A DNA stretch of 64,000 nucleotides. Origin: Vicia villosa. Taxonomy: Eukaryota; Streptophyta; Magnoliopsida; Fabales; Fabaceae. The translations under genes were made by a program, and so were the position numbers. Below the pieces are notes generated by a model. The model was not told where the DNA came from and searched no databases. It saw only the letters and a program-made list of their open reading frames with translations. Location of the stretch: the NCBI RefSeq assembly GCF_029867415.1, contig NC_081186.1, forward strand, positions 21,455,915-21,519,914, in the 5' to 3' direction. Shown one piece after another: positions 45,126 to 55,502 of this stretch; position 1 is the first letter of the stretch, and every line of letters starts with the position of its first letter.

Positions 45126-46750
45126 ATTTACTATTGATAAACCCATTGAATGCAATAACCCTATGCCCTCTCCCAACTTTGAGTTTCCTGTGTTCGAAGC
45201 CGAAGAAGAGGAAGAAGAAGAGATCCCGGACGAGATCTCTCGATTACTTAAGCACGAGGAAAGAGCCATTCTGCCTCACAAAGAGCCTTTAGAAAAGATC
45301 AACTTGGGTTCTGAAGAAGACAAAAAAGAAGTGACCATTGGATCGCTGCTTGATGCTGATATCAAGAGTAAGTTGACAGACCTTCTCAAAGAATATGTTG
45401 ACGTGTTTGCCTGGTCCTACCAAGACATGCCTGGGTTGGATACCAATATTGTTCAGCATTACTTGCCATTGAAGCCAGAATGTCCGCCAGTTAAGCAGAA
45501 ATTGCGAAGGACTCACCCTGATATAGCTAACAAGATCAAAACAGAAGTTCAAAAGCAACTCGACGCAGGTTTTCTTGTCACCTCAGAATATCCTCAATGG
45601 TTGTCCAACATAGTGCCAGTTCCGAAGAAAGATGGCCAAGTCAGAATGTGTGTTGACTACCGTGACTTGAACAAGGCCAGTCCAAAAGATGACTTTCCAT
45701 TACCACATATTGACATGCTGGTTGATAACACCGCTAAGTTCAACGTCTTTTCCTTCATGGACGGGTTCTCCGGTTATAATCAGATCAAGATGGCTCCCGA
45801 AGACATGGAGAAGACATCTTTCATCACCCCATGGGGTACCTTTTGCTACAAAGTGATGCCGTTTGGATTAAAGAATGCAGGCGCAACTTACCAAAGGGCA
45901 ATGACTACTCTCTTTCATGACATGATGCATAAAGAAATTGAAGTTTATGTGGACGACATGATAGCCAAGTCCAGCACAGAAGAAGAACATATTGAATACC
46001 TTTTGAAGTTGTTTCAACGACTAAGGAAATATCAGCTTCGCTTGAATCCTAACAAATGTACTTTTGGGGTTAGATCTGGAAAACTCTTGGGTTTCATTGT
46101 CAGCCAAAGAGGAATTGAAGTAGATCCCGATAAAATCAGAGCTATTCAAGAGATGCCTACACCAAAAACTGAAAAGCAAGTAAGAGGATTTCTTGGACGA
46201 TTGAACTATATCTCCAGATTCATCTCTCAAATGACTGCTACTTGTGGGCCAATTTTCAAGCTTCTCCGCAAAGATCAAGGGGTTGTATGGACTGAAGATT
46301 GCCAGAAAGCGTTCGACAGTATCAAGGAATACCTGTTAGAACCACCAATATTGATTCCTCAAGTTGAAGGAAGACCACTAATCATGTACCTTACCGTGTT
46401 GGAAGAATCCATGGGTTGTATGCTTGGACAGCAAGATGAAACCGGTAAGAAGGAGCATGCCATCTATTACCTGAGTAAGAAAATCACAGATCGTGAGTCT
46501 CGTTACTCCATGCTCGAAAAAACATGTTGTGCTTTGGCTTGGGCTTCAAAACGTCTCCGCCAATACATGATCAACAATACTACTTGGTTAATCTCCAAAA
46601 TGGATCCGATCAAGTACGTCTTTGAAAAGCCTGCCTTAACAGGAAGGATTGCCCGATGGCAAATGCTGTTATCTGAGTATGACATCGAGTTCCGTGCTCA
46701 AAAAGCGGTCAAAGGAAGCATTCTCGCCGATCACCTGGCACATCAACCAA
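45126..46750 (+). CDS. pol: Reverse transcriptase and first RNase H of element 1
   Basis: The frame is open from the predicted acceptor; an in-frame ATG also exists at 45169. After a Glu-rich lead the RT motifs appear in order: QKLRRTHPDIANKIKTEV, VPVPKKDGQVRMCVDYRDLN, SFMDGFSGYNQIKMA, PFGLKNAGATYQRAM, and the catalytic YVDD at 45946-45957. The connection region GFLGRLNYISRFI follows, then the first RNase H (YYLSKKITDRESRYS, LADHLAHQP). RT copies the element RNA into DNA and RNase H removes the RNA. In Tat elements this first RNase H is often weakened; here LEESMGCMLGQ stands where active enzymes usually have an Asp. This segment itself contains no stop. Confidence 0.9.
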
Positions 46751-46839
46751 TAAATGAATATCAATCTCTCAAGTTTGATTTTCCTGATGAAGATGTCTTA
46801 TACTTGAAGATGAAAGATTGTGACGAACCGTTACCTGAA

Positions 46840-47265
46840 GAAGGTCTTGATCCTGGATCAAGATGGGGTCTAATTTTTGATGGAGCAGTAAACGCTTTTG
46901 GCAATGGAATTGGGGCAGTTATCATCACTCCCAAGGGTACTCATATCCCGTTCTCCGCCAGATTGCTATTTGATTGCACCAACAACATTGCAGAATATGA
47001 AGCTTGTATCATGGGTCTCGAAGAAGCCATTGACTTAAGGATCAAGATCCTCGACATATATGGAGATTCAGCCCTCGTGATCAACCAAATCAAAGACAAG
47101 TGGGAAACTTACCACCCTGGCTTGATTCCTTAAAGAGATTATGCAAGACGTCTGTTGACTTTCTTCAACAAGGTTGAATTGCATCATATACCTCGAGATC
47201 AGAATCGAATGGCAGACGCCTTGGCTACTCTATCTTCCATGTTCAAAGTCAATCATTGGAACGAT
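46840..47265 (+). pseudogene. Second, archaeal-type RNase H (aRH) of element 1, nonsense codon
   Basis: It begins RWGLIFDGAVNAFGNGIGAV (about 46861), with acidic positions FDGA, AEYEA and YGDSALV and the end motif MADALATLSSM. An extra RNase H of this type is typical of the Tat branch. A TAA at 47131-47133 interrupts the domain just before RDYARRLLTFF; the frame then continues unchanged, so this is a point lesion. It cuts integrase off from RT. Confidence 0.85.
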
Positions 47266-47329
47266 ATGCCTACAGTCAGAATTACGCGCCTTGAAAGGCC
47301 CGCCAATGTGTTTGCAACTGAAGCAGTCA

Positions 47330-48590
47330 TCGATGATAAACCGTGGTTTCACGACATCAAACGCTTCCTTCAAACTCAAGAGTACCCGCTTGGGGCATCA
47401 AACAAAGATAAGAAAACTCTAAGGAGACTTTCTGGCAGTTTCTTCCTGAACGGAGATGTGCTATACAAAAGAAATTTCGACATGGTTTTACTCAGATGCG
47501 TGGACAGACACGAAGCAGATATGTTAATGCATGAAGTGCATGAAGGGTCCTTTGGAACTCATTCAAATGGGCATGCAATGTCCAAGAAAATCTTAAGAGC
47601 AGGATACTATTGGTTGACAATGGAATCTGACTGTTACAAACACCTGAAGAGATGTCACAAGTGCCAGATCTACGCAGATAAGATCCATGTGCCACCGAGT
47701 CTACTCAACGTTCTATCATCTCCATGGCCTTTCTCCATGTGGGGTATCGACATGATTGGAATGATCGAGCCAAAAGCTTCAAACGGTCATCGTTTCATCT
47801 TAGTGGCAATTGATTACTTCACCAAATGGGTCGAAGCAGCATCTTACGCCTATGTTACAAGACAAGTGGTTGTGAGGTTTATCAAGAATAACATCATTTG
47901 CCGATATGGTGTTCCCAGCAAGATCATTATTGATAATGGTTCAAACTTGAACAACAAAATGATGAAAGAATTATGTGAGGAATTCAAGATTGAGCATCAT
48001 AACTCTTCTCCTTACAGACCAAAAATGAACGGCGCCGTTGAAGCTGCCAACAAGAACATTAAGAAGATCGTCTAGAAAATGGTCGTCACTTACAAAGACT
48101 GGCACGAAATGCTGCCATTTGCTTTACATGGGTATCGTACTACAGTGCGTACTTCAACAGGGGCAACTCCCTTTTCTCTAGTATACGGCATGGAAGCTGT
48201 GCTCCCCGTAGAAGTTGAAATCCCATCAATGAGAGTCCTCATGGAAACTAAGTTATCAGAGGCTGAATGGTGTCAAAGCAGATACGATCAGTTGAACATA
48301 ATCGAAGAAAAACGTATGACTGCTCTATGCCATGGACAGTTATACCAAGCAAGGATGAAACAACCTTCAACAAAAAGGTTCGACCTCGTGAATTTCAAGA
48401 AGGCGGCCTCATGCTTAAAAAGATCTTGTCTTTTCAACCAAATTCTAGGGGCAAATGGTCTCCTAATTACGAAGGCCCGTATGTTGTCAAAAGAACATTT
48501 TCTGGCGGCGCCATGACTCTTGCAACCATGGATGGTGATGAACTCCCACATCCTGTGAATGCTGATGCAGTCAAGAAATACTTTGTCTAA
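47330..48590 (+). pseudogene. Integrase of element 1 (one nonsense codon, one frameshift)
   Basis: Integrase inserts the DNA copy. The zinc-binding H2C2 region runs from MHEVHEGSFGTHSNGH to RCHKCQ (about 47527-47670). The DDE triad is visible: Asp at 47749-47751 (WGIDMIG), Asp at 47932-47934 (IIDNGSNL) and Glu at 48040-48042 (GAVEAANK). A TAG at 48073-48075 follows the Glu; it fits a CAG-to-TAG change. The frame resumes with YKDWHEMLPFALHGYRT and GMEAVLPVEVEIPS. Near 48360 a 1-base loss shifts the frame, and the C-terminus (KWSPNYEGPYVVKR, ending at the TAA at 48588-48590) continues in another frame. No working integrase is expected. Confidence 0.85.
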
Positions 48591-48615
48591 AAAAAAATAC
48601 AAAAGAATAGCTCGG

Positions 48616-48762
48616 TAAGTCGAAAACCCGCAAAGGGCGACTTAGGAAAAAATGAGCGTCTCGGTGGACTGAAAACCCGAAAGGGCAGTCCAGGCAAAAA
48701 TTAGAGACAATAAACAGAAAAAAATTCATCCTGGTAGATTGAAAACCTGAAAGGGCAATCTA
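48616..48762 (+). repeat. Three covarying hairpins directly after the integrase stop, element 1
   Basis: The units at 48616-48644, 48665-48692 and 48735-48762 have the same design: a 7-bp stem, AAAA on the 5' side, a 3-bp CCC/GGG (or CCT/GGG) stem and a GAAA (once GCAAA) loop. Stems are TAAGTCG/CGACTTA, TGGACTG/CAGTCCA and TAGATTG/CAATCTA, all perfect. Sequence outside the arms is shared (CGGT or TGGT before, GG(C)AAAAA after). Confidence 0.8.
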
Positions 48763-50054
48763 GGCAAAAATTAAGGAATAATGACAAAGTAAATGCATCA
48801 GTCCGTACTTCGTCACCTGAAGAGTCTTTTTCATCAAAGGATCTTCAATCAAATCATCGCCAATCTGAAGCGACAAGCACAGTTGGAACTCAAAGTTGTT
48901 AGGGGGAATAGTGGTTATTGCTTTCAATGTAGCCTTTTCCGCATAATTACCATTTCCAACTTTTGTAAATACTCCATGGAATCACGCCTTTAGCTGATTA
49001 CCATCCTATTAAATAAATTTGAGCCTTGTGCCCATTTGTTTGCAATCTTTAATTTCTTTCAGCTTGCAAAATGACGCTTTAATTGTGTTATTCACTTTTG
49101 AAAGAAAAAAAAGAAAAAATAAGTTTTAAATGAATTTACTTTACTTTCCTTTTCAAAATAAAAGCGAAACTTTCCTTTGAATTGTGAACAACGGAAGGAA
49201 CATCAACAGCTGTCTCCATAGGATGAATCAAAGATTATGATAGGAAAAGCAATTACCCCTCAAGGTAAAGAAGCTCTTCTATCCCCAGTGAAGAAGCTCT
49301 TCTATCCCCAATGAAGAAGATCTCCAATTTCCAGTGAAGAAGTTCTTCCATCTCAATAAGAAAAGATGCTTACCTTCCCCAGCAAAGTCTAAAGCACGCA
49401 ACATCATTCATCACCTGTGTCATCTATACCGTGTTGAAGAACATTTACCAAGTATCTGGTTATATTGCAACGTCGGTCTGTCTCCAGTATACACTTCTTT
49501 GTCCGTCAATTTCGTCAGCATGCATGTGACATTCATGACATTCATCATTCATACATATTTGCATCATTTATGCATTCTTGCATTTTTCAATGTATGCTTT
49601 AAAATCACTTGTTTAGGATATATCTATCCTCAAAAAAAAAAAAAAAAAAGAGAGAAAAAAAAAGAAAAAAAAAAGAAACAGGTATGGGCATGTCATCTCT
49701 CCAGTAGGTTGTCACCCATAAGCAGAAAGAACATCTTCTTTCTCCAGTTCCCCACTGAGATCATTCCTCGTGGAAGAAGGTTGCTTTAGTTTTCTCCTCT
49801 CAAAACGAAGGAGAAAATCCCCAGTCGAGTTCATTCCTCATTGGGTACAAAGTCTTGTTTGACTGTTTCTTTCCAATTCGTTCATGGATAGAACCTTGTC
49901 TTTACCAGAGATTCAAATTCCGATTCCCCAAATAGAGTCGTGAAAAGCAGACAATAAGTAATAGCCTCATCAGCTGAGCAGCTTATGTCTCTTTCAAAAG
50001 ATTTTTCCTCTCAAGGAAGTCAATCATGAAGACCATTTGACGATCAGGGCCTTA

Positions 50055-50356
50055 TTACTGTTCACAAGGCTGAATAACCAGTAATTTCCCTAGCAAAGTC
50101 TCCATAATCATTTTATCACTTGGCTGATAATTGATCATGTCTTCAAAACCGCTATCACAAGGCTGGTAGTCGGTAACCTTTTTGTTCTGGTTATATAATT
50201 CAACATGTCTATCACCATGCTGATAGTCGGTAATATTAACCGAACCTTTGAAACTCTTTTTACCTCGTCAAGTCTATCACCATGCTGATAGTCGGTAACA
50301 CAGTTTCATACCTTTCACCTTCGCATTATTAAACAAGTCTATCCCCATGCTGATAG
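50055..50356 (+). repeat. Hairpin array with hexaloops CAAGGC / CTTGGC / CCATGC, 3' UTR of element 1
   Basis: Stems TTCA/TGAA (50061-50074, with outer arms ATTACTG/CAGTAAT), TTATCA/TGATAA (50113-50130), CTATCA/TGGTAG (50152-50169), CTATCA/TGATAG (50209-50226 and 50274-50291) and CTATCC/TGATAG (50339-50356). GTCGGTAA follows most units. Confidence 0.7.
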
Positions 50357-50644
50357 TCGATAATGTCGATAGGTAAGCTTTTCTTACAAAGCTATCATTC
50401 CCCGGTGAAGCATACACTTGCTTTCCCGAAAAACGGATTCTCTTCCTAAAACAAATTGAGGAATCCTTCCCGATCTCTTTTCCCCAGCGGAGTCAGTTCT
50501 TGATATCCCCTCGGTAAAGATATCCTTGCATCAATCGCAATTTTGGTATCTTAGGTCCAAAATTTGCGTCTTCTGATATTTAAGTCTCTTCCACCCTATC
50601 AAAACGAAGATTTTTAATCTTCATATCTCAGGTTGAAGAAACTT

Positions 50645-50657
50645 AAATAGGGGCATC
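50645..50657 (+). other. Polypurine tract region of element 1
   Basis: AAATAGGGGCATC lies directly before the 3' LTR. Confidence 0.65.
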
Positions 50658-52900
50658 TGTCATACCCCAATTTTTGACCTAAGATACCACCTCATATCAT
50701 GTGCATATGCATCATTTGCATCTCTAACAAATTGCATAGTTTGTGTTTGCTACTTGTGACTCAGCAGGATTAAATCAAGAAATCACTCATCAGTACAAGT
50801 AACAATAAATTAGGGTTTTGTTCTCCCTTCATCTCAAAAGAATTATCTTCATCAACAATCAACATTTGGTCCTCAAAGTTTCATTTCAACAAGCTCAAAA
50901 GCTCTGAATCAACCAGATTAGGGTTTTGACTGAAGACAGTATACTCCTGACTTTTGCTCAGGATATGACCTAATGACTTGGGACATGACCTCAAGACCCC
51001 AAGTACATCATTTTGACCTAATCTATTGACTCAAGACATCTCCTACACAAGGATTGATCAACAGTGAAATTTCAAATCATCAGATTAGGGTTTTTGAGCT
51101 ATCAGGGACTAAAATCAGAGATCACATTTGGGAAACCTTAAAAAGCTCCAAGGGATCACTCAAAGGTTTCAATCATCTTCAAATAATTCCTATGACAATA
51201 TCCAATGGAAATTACATCTCAATTCAAGATCCACAGTCATCAATTTCATCAGGTCGACAATTAGGGTTTTTGACCTAATTCACTTGAACCACTGACTTTT
51301 TAATCAGAACATGGTGCCACAACTTAAACCATGGCTCAAGGTCCTCCAATAACTCAACATGATCCATTCATACCATTCATTTGGTGAGGATAGCCTGGTT
51401 CATTTGAAATCTCCAGAAACGCGATTCATCTGAAAAAGTCAACTGTACAAGATCACCATTGACTTTTGGGGAATTTTGGTCAACCATGACTTTTGAAGTT
51501 TTGAATCATCAATATATGATATATGAAGTCATTTGATCAAGAAAAATCAAGAAAATCAATCAAGAATCAAAAAGTCAAAGGTTTGACTTTCCATACTTAG
51601 AAAATTTTCTAAGTGTTTTTCAATGGTTTTTTCCAAACTTTGGAAGGGAATTTCTCAAAATTTCACCTACAAACTGAAAAAAACTTCCAACATGAAAGTT
51701 GTAGATTTTGATCCAGTAAACAACTTTGTCACATATGATGATTTTCCAAAAGATCAACCATTTAAGAGATATGGAGCTTCAAAGTTGGTATCTTTTGAAA
51801 ATTTCACTTGAAATCTCATTTTTCTCAAAGTTCATGGATCTTTTTCACACATTTCCTTAAAGGTCTTGAAGAAACTTCCAACTAGGGTTTTGAAGTGTGT
51901 AACATGAGCTTTCCAAAATGTCCAAGAGCATGAAAAAATATGGAGTGTAGCTATGGCTTTGAATTTCTCCATTAGTGACCATTTCACTTGAAATTTCAAG
52001 TCATTTTTGCCAAAGTTATGTACCATGTGACCTATAACACAAGTGATGACACACCAATGCAATAATTGAGAGATATTTTCTGGTTTAGGATCATAAAGGA
52101 AAGAGATAAGAAGCTTGGCAAAATAACCATGGTTAAGTCACTTTTAACCATTTGCATTAAATGTAAAGATTCCATTTTATCTCTTAAGCCAAATCATCAC
52201 TCTTTGATCCACTTGCAAGGGCTTTGTATTCAGAAAGCTTGGCCTATAAATAGAGGTCATTTCCACTCTCCAAATCACACCAAAACCTCATAAACATAGG
52301 TTTTCTCTTCCTTTCTTAGAATGCAAGTTTCATAGTTTTTCAAAAGAGGTAAAATTCTCAACCTCTAAACCTTTGAAGTTCTAAGCAAAGTGATGCTTCT
52401 AACACTTCCCAAATACCATATGGAAGTTGTTTGAACCATTGAAACCTTCCAAAAACATCAAGAACTCAGAATCACTACCTCACTTCCCAAATATGCATAA
52501 CACTAGCCTTATCATGCCAAAATAAATTCCAGGCCAATTCTGTCCAGGCTAATCATCTAAATACATTCCATATACCATATGTGAGCTATCCCAACCATCA
52601 CACATGGCCTGAAACATCTCCATCATCAAATTCGTTTCACTCTTGAAGCATCTGCAGATCGGGTACCATGGCCATGCTCAGATGAATTCAGGTGGTTCCA
52701 AGCATCCAAACACCTTCCCTAAGGTCCATTGAAGCTGTCCAGATCAAGAAGCAACATCTGTAACACCTCTATTGAAGAATTCAATCTCCAGTTTTGCCGT
52801 TTTTGAAGGTAAGCCTCATGAACTTCAAACTCATACACACATGCATCATAAATGAAAAATTGAGTTGCCATCTTGTTTCTGCACTATCACTGATCAATAG
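50658..52900 (+). repeat. 3' LTR of element 1, first 2,243 bp
   Basis: Collinear with 18081-20323, of equal length, with about 23 substitutions by eye. TATA at 52245-52253. It stops at ATCAATAG where element 4 begins; the 5' LTR continues there with CCCTCAATC. The rest should lie past element 4, outside the window. Confidence 0.9.
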
Positions 52901-54485
52901 TGTCATACCCCAATTTTTGACCTAAGATACCACCTCATATCATTGCATATGCATCATTTGCATCTCTAACAAATTGCATAGTTTGTGTTTGCTACTTGTG
53001 ACTCAGCAGGGATTTAATCAAGAAATCACTCATCAGTACAAGCAACAATCAACTAGGGTTTTGTTCTCCCTTCATCTCAAATGAATCATCTTCATCAACA
53101 ATCAACATTTGGTCCCCAGAGATTCATTTCAACAAACTCAAAGACTTTGAATCAACCAGATTAGGGTTTTGACTGAAGACAGTATACTCCCGACTTTTGC
53201 TCAGGATTTGACCTAATGACTTGGGACATGACCTCAAGACCCCAAGTACATCATTTTGGCCTAATCTATTGACTCAAGACATCTCCTACACAAGGATTGA
53301 TCAACAGTGAAATTTCAAATCATCAGATGAGGGTTTTGAACTATCAGGGACTGAAACCAGGGATCACATTTGAGAAACCCTAAAAATCCCCAGGAAGTCA
53401 ATCAAAGGTTTCAATCATCTTCAAATAATCCCTATGACAACATCCAATGGAAATTACATCTCAATTCAAGATCCACAGTCATCAATTTCATCAGATCGAC
53501 AATTAGGGTTTTTGACCTAAATCACCTGAACAACTGACTTTTTTATCAGAACATGGTGCCACAACTTAAACCATGGCTCAATATCCTCTAATGCTTCAAT
53601 ATGATCCATTCATACCATTCATTTGGTGAGGATAGCCTGGTTCATTTGAAATCTCCAGAAACGCGATTCGTTTGAAAAAGTCAACTGTACAAGATCACCA
53701 TTGACTTTTGGGGAATTTTGGTCAACCATGACTTTTGAAGTTTTGAATCATCAATATATGATATATGAAGTCATTTGATCAAGGAAAATCAAGAAAATCA
53801 ATCAAGAATCAAAAAGTCAAAAGTTTGACTTTTCATACTTAGAAAAATTTCTAAGTGTTTTTCATGGTTTTTTCCAAACTTTGGAAGGGAATTTCTCAAA
53901 ATTTTACCTACAAACTGAAAAAAACTTCCAACATGAAAGTTGTAGATTTTGATCCAATAAACAACTTTGACACATATAATTTTTTCCATAAGACCAACCA
54001 TTTAAGAGATATGGAGCTTCAAAGTTGGAACTTTATGAAAATTTCACTTAAAATCTCATTTTCTTCAAAGTTCATGGATCTTTTTCACCCATTTCCTTAA
54101 AGGTCTTGAAGAAACTTTCAACTAGGGTTTTGAAGTGTGTAATATGATCTTTCCAAAATGTCCAAGAGCATGAAAAAACATGGAGCATAGCTATGGTTTT
54201 GAATTTTGTCATTAGAGGTCCTTATGCATGAAATTATAAGCCATTTTTACCAAAGTTATGCACTATTCTACTAAATGATCCAAGTAATGATGCATAGATG
54301 CAATAATTGGTAGATATTTTCTGATTTGAGATCAGAATGGAAAGAGATAAGAAGCTTGGCCAAAATAACCATGGTTTAGTTACTTTAACCATTTGCATTA
54401 AATGTAAAGATTCCACTTTATCTCCAAATGCCAAATCACCAATTCTTGAGCAAGTTGCAAAGCTCTGCATTCAGAACTCATGGCC

Positions 54486-54494
54486 TATAAATAG
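54486..54494 (+). promoter_or_regulatory. TATA box of the element 4 LTR
   Basis: TATAAATAG in the same context as 19668-19676. Confidence 0.65.
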
Positions 54495-55447
54495 AGGTCA
54501 TTTCCACTCTTCAATTCACACCAAAACCTCACAATTATAGGTTTTCTCTCTTCTTTCTTGAATTGCAAGTTTCATGAGTTTCAAAGAGGAGAAAGTGCAA
54601 GTTCCATCCCTTGCAAGATCTGAGCAAAATGATGCTTCCCACAACTCATAAACATCATATGGGATGTGTTTGATCCATCCATACACCCCAAAAACACCTA
54701 AAACTCAAAATCACTACCTCACTTCTCAAATATGCATAACATGAGACTTATCATGCCAATTTTCATTCAGGCTCAATTCTGCCCAAACTATCACTTCTAA
54801 CATCATCCATATATCACATATGAACTATCCAATCCATCACATATAGCCAATAACCTCAGAATCATCAAATTCGATTCACTCTTGAAGCTTATGCAGATCG
54901 GGTACCATGGCCATGCCCAGATGAATTCAGATGGTTCCAAGCATCCAGACACCTTCCATAAGGTCCATTGAAGCTATCCAGATCATCAAACAACTTCTGT
55001 AACACCTCCAAGCAAGAATTCGATTCTCAGTTGTGCCGTTTTTAAGGTAAGTGCTCATGAACTTCAAACTCATACTTGCACGCGTCATAAATGAAATGTG
55101 AGCATACCATCTTGTTTCTGCACCTATGAGGATCATTAACCCTCAATCAATTGCATCATAACTTGCACATACACGATTTCACATTGAATTTCAGTTCTAG
55201 GGTTCTTCATGTTCATGCGAAAATTGACCCCCTTAGAGCAAAAATAAATGAATTATGAGGGCACCATCATGTTCCTCGTGAAAAACCGAGTGAGATAGAC
55301 CCTTTACTTGATCAAAACAACACAGTTTTGGAGATTTTCAAAATTCAGTTGAAGGTGTGTTCTTGGCGCCATTTTTGATTCAGAAATTTCAAATGTTAAG
55401 TTTAATATATAATTAAATGGAAGCGTATGTATTACAAGCCACAAGCG

Positions 55448-55502
55448 TGGCTCAGTTGGCAAGAGTTTTGGCTGGTGAGAGAGAGGACGTGGGTTCAAAC
55501 CC
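55448..55502 (+). other. tRNA-like A-box/B-box pair inside the element 4 LTR
   Basis: TGGCTCAGTTGG (55448-55459) fits the polymerase III A-box consensus. GGTTCAAACCC (55492-55502) is close to a B-box. Thirty-two bases separate them, as in tRNA genes and SINEs. T-runs at about 55519-55540 could end a transcript. No acceptor or anticodon stem is apparent, so it is not a tRNA gene. It lies inside the region that polymerase II would transcribe from the TATA at 54486. Confidence 0.5.

Larger units (their letters stand above)
48770..50657 (+). other. Long 3' UTR of element 1
   Basis: No gene. It contains a short tandem repeat of GAAGCTCTTCTATCCCCAGT type (49267-49360), a poly-A-rich run (49631-49680), a hairpin array (50055-50356), and blocks with CCCCAGTGAAGAA or TCCCCAGCGGAGTC phrases. 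Long, repeat-rich 3' UTRs are typical of Ogre. Confidence 0.65.
18081..52900 (+). mobile_element. Element 1: Ogre-type LTR retrotransposon (interrupted by element 2; 3' LTR cut by element 4)
   Basis: 5' LTR (18081-22875 plus 37931-38109, 4,974 bp), PBS, ORF1, gag-pro, probable intron, RT-RH-aRH-INT, long 3' UTR, polypurine tract, and the first 2,243 bp of the 3' LTR. The intact length would be about 22-23 kb, matching the giant Ogre elements of pea and relatives. The 2,243 bp shared by both LTRs have equal length and differ at about 23 sites by eye (about 1%). Coding lesions are at 41793, 43491, 47131, 48073 and about 48360. The element should be inactive by itself, although its ORF1 is still open. 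Confidence 0.9.

Noticed and set aside
50658..52900. A second solo LTR
   Set aside because: It is preceded by the element 1 polypurine tract and is collinear with the start of the element 1 5' LTR, so it is that element's 3' LTR cut by element 4.
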